A stretch of 15,760 nt of DNA from assembly GCA_030040235.1 (NCBI GenBank), contig JASHUC010000536.1, positions 1 to 15,760 of the forward strand. The letters run 5' to 3'. A program made the position numbers and the translations under genes. This DNA is from Gammaproteobacteria bacterium (GTDB lineage Bacteria > Pseudomonadota > Gammaproteobacteria > Steroidobacterales > Steroidobacteraceae). Below are positions 13,703 to 15,760 of this stretch, piece by piece (the stretch's first letter is position 1; each line of letters begins with the position of its first letter). The notes under the pieces are model-generated. The model ran no database searches, was not told the origin of the DNA, and saw nothing but the letters and a program-made list of their open reading frames with translations.

Positions 13703-14008
13703 ATGCGCGTTCCGCTGCCACGGGGAAGTCTGATGACGGCGCGGGCAAGACGAACGCGGACGTCCGATTCGCGGGTGAGCAGGCCTTCCGGTGGAGCTCT
13801 CCTCCTCGGGCTCGTTCCCTTCGCCGCCATGTGCTTCTCCGTGTTTGCATGGGACCGGGTCAATCCGCTGATCCTCGACCTGCCCTTCAACCTGTTCTGG
13901 TTGCTCTCGTGGACGGTGTTGACGCCGCTCTGCATGCTCGGCGCGTACCGCCTGGAGTCGAGGCGAGATGCCTCCGAGAGCCCGAAGTCTGCAGGTGAGG
14001 CGCAATGA
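13703..14008 (+). CDS. DUF3311-type small membrane protein, partner of the symporter
   Basis: Seen: 101 residues from the ATG at 13703, preceded by GGGGAG. Two hydrophobic segments are present (about 32-50 and 62-84), with the intervening RVNPLILDLPFNLFWLLSW segment matching the pattern of DUF3311 proteins (short loop, Phe/Trp-rich second helix, then YRLE). Other starts are GTG 13682 and ATG 13733; the latter also has a GGGGA upstream and would remove an Arg-rich leader of ten residues. The stop overlaps the symporter start in ATGA, so the two are translationally coupled. Known: DUF3311 genes are commonly found directly before sodium:solute symporters and are presumed accessory subunits. Its exact role has not been defined. 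Confidence 0.8.
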   Translation: MRVPLPRGSLMTARARRTRTSDSRVSRPSGGALLLGLVPFAAMCFSVFAWDRVNPLILDLPFNLFWLLSWTVLTPLCMLGAYRLESRRDASESPKSAGEAQ

Positions 14009-15465
14009 GCCCGGCAGCGATCGCCCTGACGGTGACCTTCGGCACCGTGCTGCTGGGCTCGGTCCTCGGCTTCTACGCCGGCACGCACCGCCGGATGAGT
14101 CTCGAGCAATGGACGGTGGGCGGCAGAACGTTCGGGACGATCTTCATGTGGTTGCTCGCGGCAGGCGAGACCTACACCGCATTCTCGTTCCTCGGAGTGA
14201 GCGGATGGGTGTACTCACGGGGCGGCCCGGCGCTGTATATCCTCGCTTATCTCACGCTAGCTCAGGTCGTCGGGTTCTTCATTCTGCCGGCCGTTTGGAA
14301 GCGGGGCCGCGAGCACGGGCTGCAGACTCTGCCGGACTTCTTCCTCGCCCAGTATCGCAGCAGATACTTCGCCGCCTTCGTCGCGCTGCTTGCGATCGCG
14401 TTCATCGTTCCCTATCTGCAGCTGCAGCTCACCGGCCTCGGATATATCACGGAGATAGCGAGCTTCGGCAGCATCGGCCGCACTCCCGCGATGATGGTTG
14501 CCGTCGCGCTCCTGACGGGATTCGTTCTCGTGAGCGGCATACGCGCCGTGGCCTGGGTGAGCGTGCTCAAGGACATCTTGATGGTCGTCACCGTGGTGAC
14601 GATCGGGATCGCGGTGCCTCACCTCTATTTCGGCGGAATCGGGCGCATGTTCACGATTCTCGCACGAAGCACGCCGCGGCATCTGGTGATGCCGGGCGCT
14701 ACGCACGACCTGGGGCATGCGTGGTTCGTGTCCACTGTCCTCCTGGCCGCCCTCGGCGGCTGTGTATGGCCTCACCATTTTGGAGCCAACTTTGCGGCGA
14801 AAAGTGCAGACACCGTGCGCCGAAACGCGGTCGTCCTGCCTCTGTACACGCTGTCGCTCGCTTTCGTCTTCTTCGCCGGCTTTGCCGCGTTTCTGGTGAT
14901 TCCTCGCTTACAAGATGGTGACCTCGCCCTGCTCAGCATCGTGCGCCAGGCATTCCCGCCGTGGATGCTCGGCGTGATTGGCGGAGCGGGCGCGCTCACC
15001 GCGATGGTGCCCGCAGCCATTCTCGTGCTCAGCGCGGCCACACTGTTTGCCAAGAATCTCCTGCGGCCGATGTTCGCCCCCGCGATGACGGACGATCAGG
15101 TGGCGCGATGGGCACGGATCACCGTGGTCGCACTGAGCCTCCTGAGCCTGTATTTCGCGGTCTACAGCTCGACCACCCTCGTTTCCCTGCTGCTGCTCGG
15201 CTACGCGGGGGTCGCGCAATTCTTCCCGGGCGTCGCGCTCGGCCTCTTCTGGAAACGTGTCCAGATGGCGAGCGTCGTGGGCGGGCTGATCGTCGGATTG
15301 ACTTGCACCGCCATGCTCGTGCTGAGCAAGCGGGACCCTTTCGAGGGGCTGAATGCCGGATTCATCGCCCTGTGCCTCAACTTCGCTGTCGCCGTAATTG
15401 GGAGCGTGCTGACAACGGTCAAGGCGGACCGACCGGCGGGAGAGGTTGCAGAGATGAACCCTTGA
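14005..15465 (+). CDS. Sodium:solute symporter (SSS) family transporter
   Basis: Seen: 486 residues with about 13 hydrophobic segments across the length. SSS features include the early EQWTVGGRTFGTIFMWLLAAGETYTAFSFLGVSGW region (30-65; helix 1 substrate/sodium region), the GLQTLPDFFLAQYRSRYF stretch (108-125) and a conserved SGIRAVAWVSVLKDILMV segment (172-189). The GLFWKRVQMASVVGGLIVG region near the C terminus is also typical. Known: these carriers import organic acids, amino acids, sugars or similar compounds with sodium; members paired with DUF3311 include monocarboxylate permease-like proteins. Inferred: uptake of a small carboxylate or related solute. The ATG overlaps the DUF3311 stop. 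Substrate cannot be set from sequence alone. Confidence 0.92.
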   Translation: MSPAAIALTVTFGTVLLGSVLGFYAGTHRRMSLEQWTVGGRTFGTIFMWLLAAGETYTAFSFLGVSGWVYSRGGPALYILAYLTLAQVVGFFILPAVWKRGREHGLQTLPDFFLAQYRSRYFAAFVALLAIAFIVPYLQLQLTGLGYITEIASFGSIGRTPAMMVAVALLTGFVLVSGIRAVAWVSVLKDILMVVTVVTIGIAVPHLYFGGIGRMFTILARSTPRHLVMPGATHDLGHAWFVSTVLLAALGGCVWPHHFGANFAAKSADTVRRNAVVLPLYTLSLAFVFFAGFAAFLVIPRLQDGDLALLSIVRQAFPPWMLGVIGGAGALTAMVPAAILVLSAATLFAKNLLRPMFAPAMTDDQVARWARITVVALSLLSLYFAVYSSTTLVSLLLLGYAGVAQFFPGVALGLFWKRVQMASVVGGLIVGLTCTAMLVLSKRDPFEGLNAGFIALCLNFAVAVIGSVLTTVKADRPAGEVAEMNP

Positions 15466-15475
15466 CCGCCAGGCG

Positions 15476-15521
15476 CTCGATTCCACCGCAATCGAGACGG
15501 TAACTGCTCTCCGGGATCCCG
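15476..15521. terminator. Candidate bidirectional terminator region between convergent genes
   Basis: Ten bases after the symporter stop lies a hairpin CTCGATT-ccaccgc-AATCGAG (15476-15496), then a perfect palindrome CGGGATCCCG (15512-15521). Neither is followed by a T-run on either strand, so intrinsic termination is only possible, not shown. The location in an 84-bp gap between converging genes favours a terminator role. Confidence 0.3.
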
Positions 15522-15549
15522 AGGCGACATTCGGGACATTGGGGTCTTC

Positions 15550-15760
15550 CTACGGAACTTGCCACACTCCCAACCGCTTGCCCTCGGCAGTCGTCACCAT
15601 GAAGTGTCCATCCGAACCCCAGTTCGCCCCGACAACTAAGCCGGGCGGCATCCATTGTGATTTCAGCTCCGCCGACGCCTCGGTCCAGACGGTGATGGGC
15701 GCTGGCTGCGTCTGGTTCTCCGCCTTCATGAACCCAACCGCAAGCGATTCACCGTCGGGC
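15550..15760 (-). CDS. C-terminal end of an unidentified protein, cut by window edge
   Basis: Seen: about 69 codons in frame, ending with TAG at 15550-15552. The residues include GESLAVGFMKAENQTQPAPITVWTEAS and GANWGSDGHFMVTTAEGKRLGVWQVP at the C terminus. Alternating strands with W-x-x-D/G-G turns resemble the last blade of a beta-propeller or WD40-like protein, but too little is present to assign a family. Composition (less GC-biased, with Lys, Gln and Asn) differs mildly from neighbours. Codon-wise it is open to the edge. It converges on the symporter gene. Confidence 0.55.
   Translation of the reverse strand, partial: PDGESLAVGFMKAENQTQPAPITVWTEASAELKSQWMPPGLVVGANWGSDGHFMVTTAEGKRLGVWQVP

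Overview
The window is GC-rich, tightly packed bacterial chromosome. It holds an FlhD/FlhC-like regulator pair, two bactofilins, a YadGH-type ABC exporter, a diheme class I cytochrome c and a DUF3311/SSS symporter pair. Together these suggest a Gram-negative proteobacterium, most likely a gamma- or betaproteobacterium. That placement is inference from gene content only. No tRNA, rRNA, CRISPR array, insertion sequence or integrase is visible.

Left part (1-7.5 kb). The 5' part of an M16 zinc peptidase leaves the left edge on the minus strand. A spacer of about 420 bp separates it from a small plus-strand bactofilin, whose 3' end overlaps the 3' end of a convergent YheT-like alpha/beta hydrolase. 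From about 7.5 kb back to 1.4 kb every gene is on the minus strand. In transcription order they are an ABC-2 exporter (ATPase then permease), a PAP2 lipid phosphatase, a GT4 glycosyltransferase, a membrane-anchored receiver-domain protein and the hydrolase. The PAP2 stop and the glycosyltransferase GTG start are one base apart. The set looks like envelope or glycolipid biology.

Middle part (7.5-10.7 kb). A second bactofilin is translationally coupled (ATGA overlap) to a zinc-ribbon, proline-rich protein; four imperfect 17-bp tandem repeats lie between this pair and the ABC operon. Next come two divergent genes: a minus-strand protein whose C-terminal half looks like FlhD, and a plus-strand FlhC-like protein with a CxxC...CxxC zinc site. 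In enterobacteria flhDC is one co-directional operon. Here the partners are transcribed apart from a 128-bp spacer containing a strikingly AT-rich, palindromic island that overlaps a good -35/-10 pair. This is the most unusual part of the window.

Right part (10.7-15.8 kb). A membrane-anchored TPR protein is followed by a secreted diheme cytochrome c, then a DUF3311 small membrane protein coupled by ATGA to an SSS-family sodium:solute symporter. The 3' end of an unidentified minus-strand gene enters from the right edge.

Working model (inference): the divergent FlhD/FlhC-like pair is a non-canonical heteromeric regulator that controls its own promoters through the AT-rich repeats, and perhaps the neighbouring bactofilin/envelope genes or the TPR gene.
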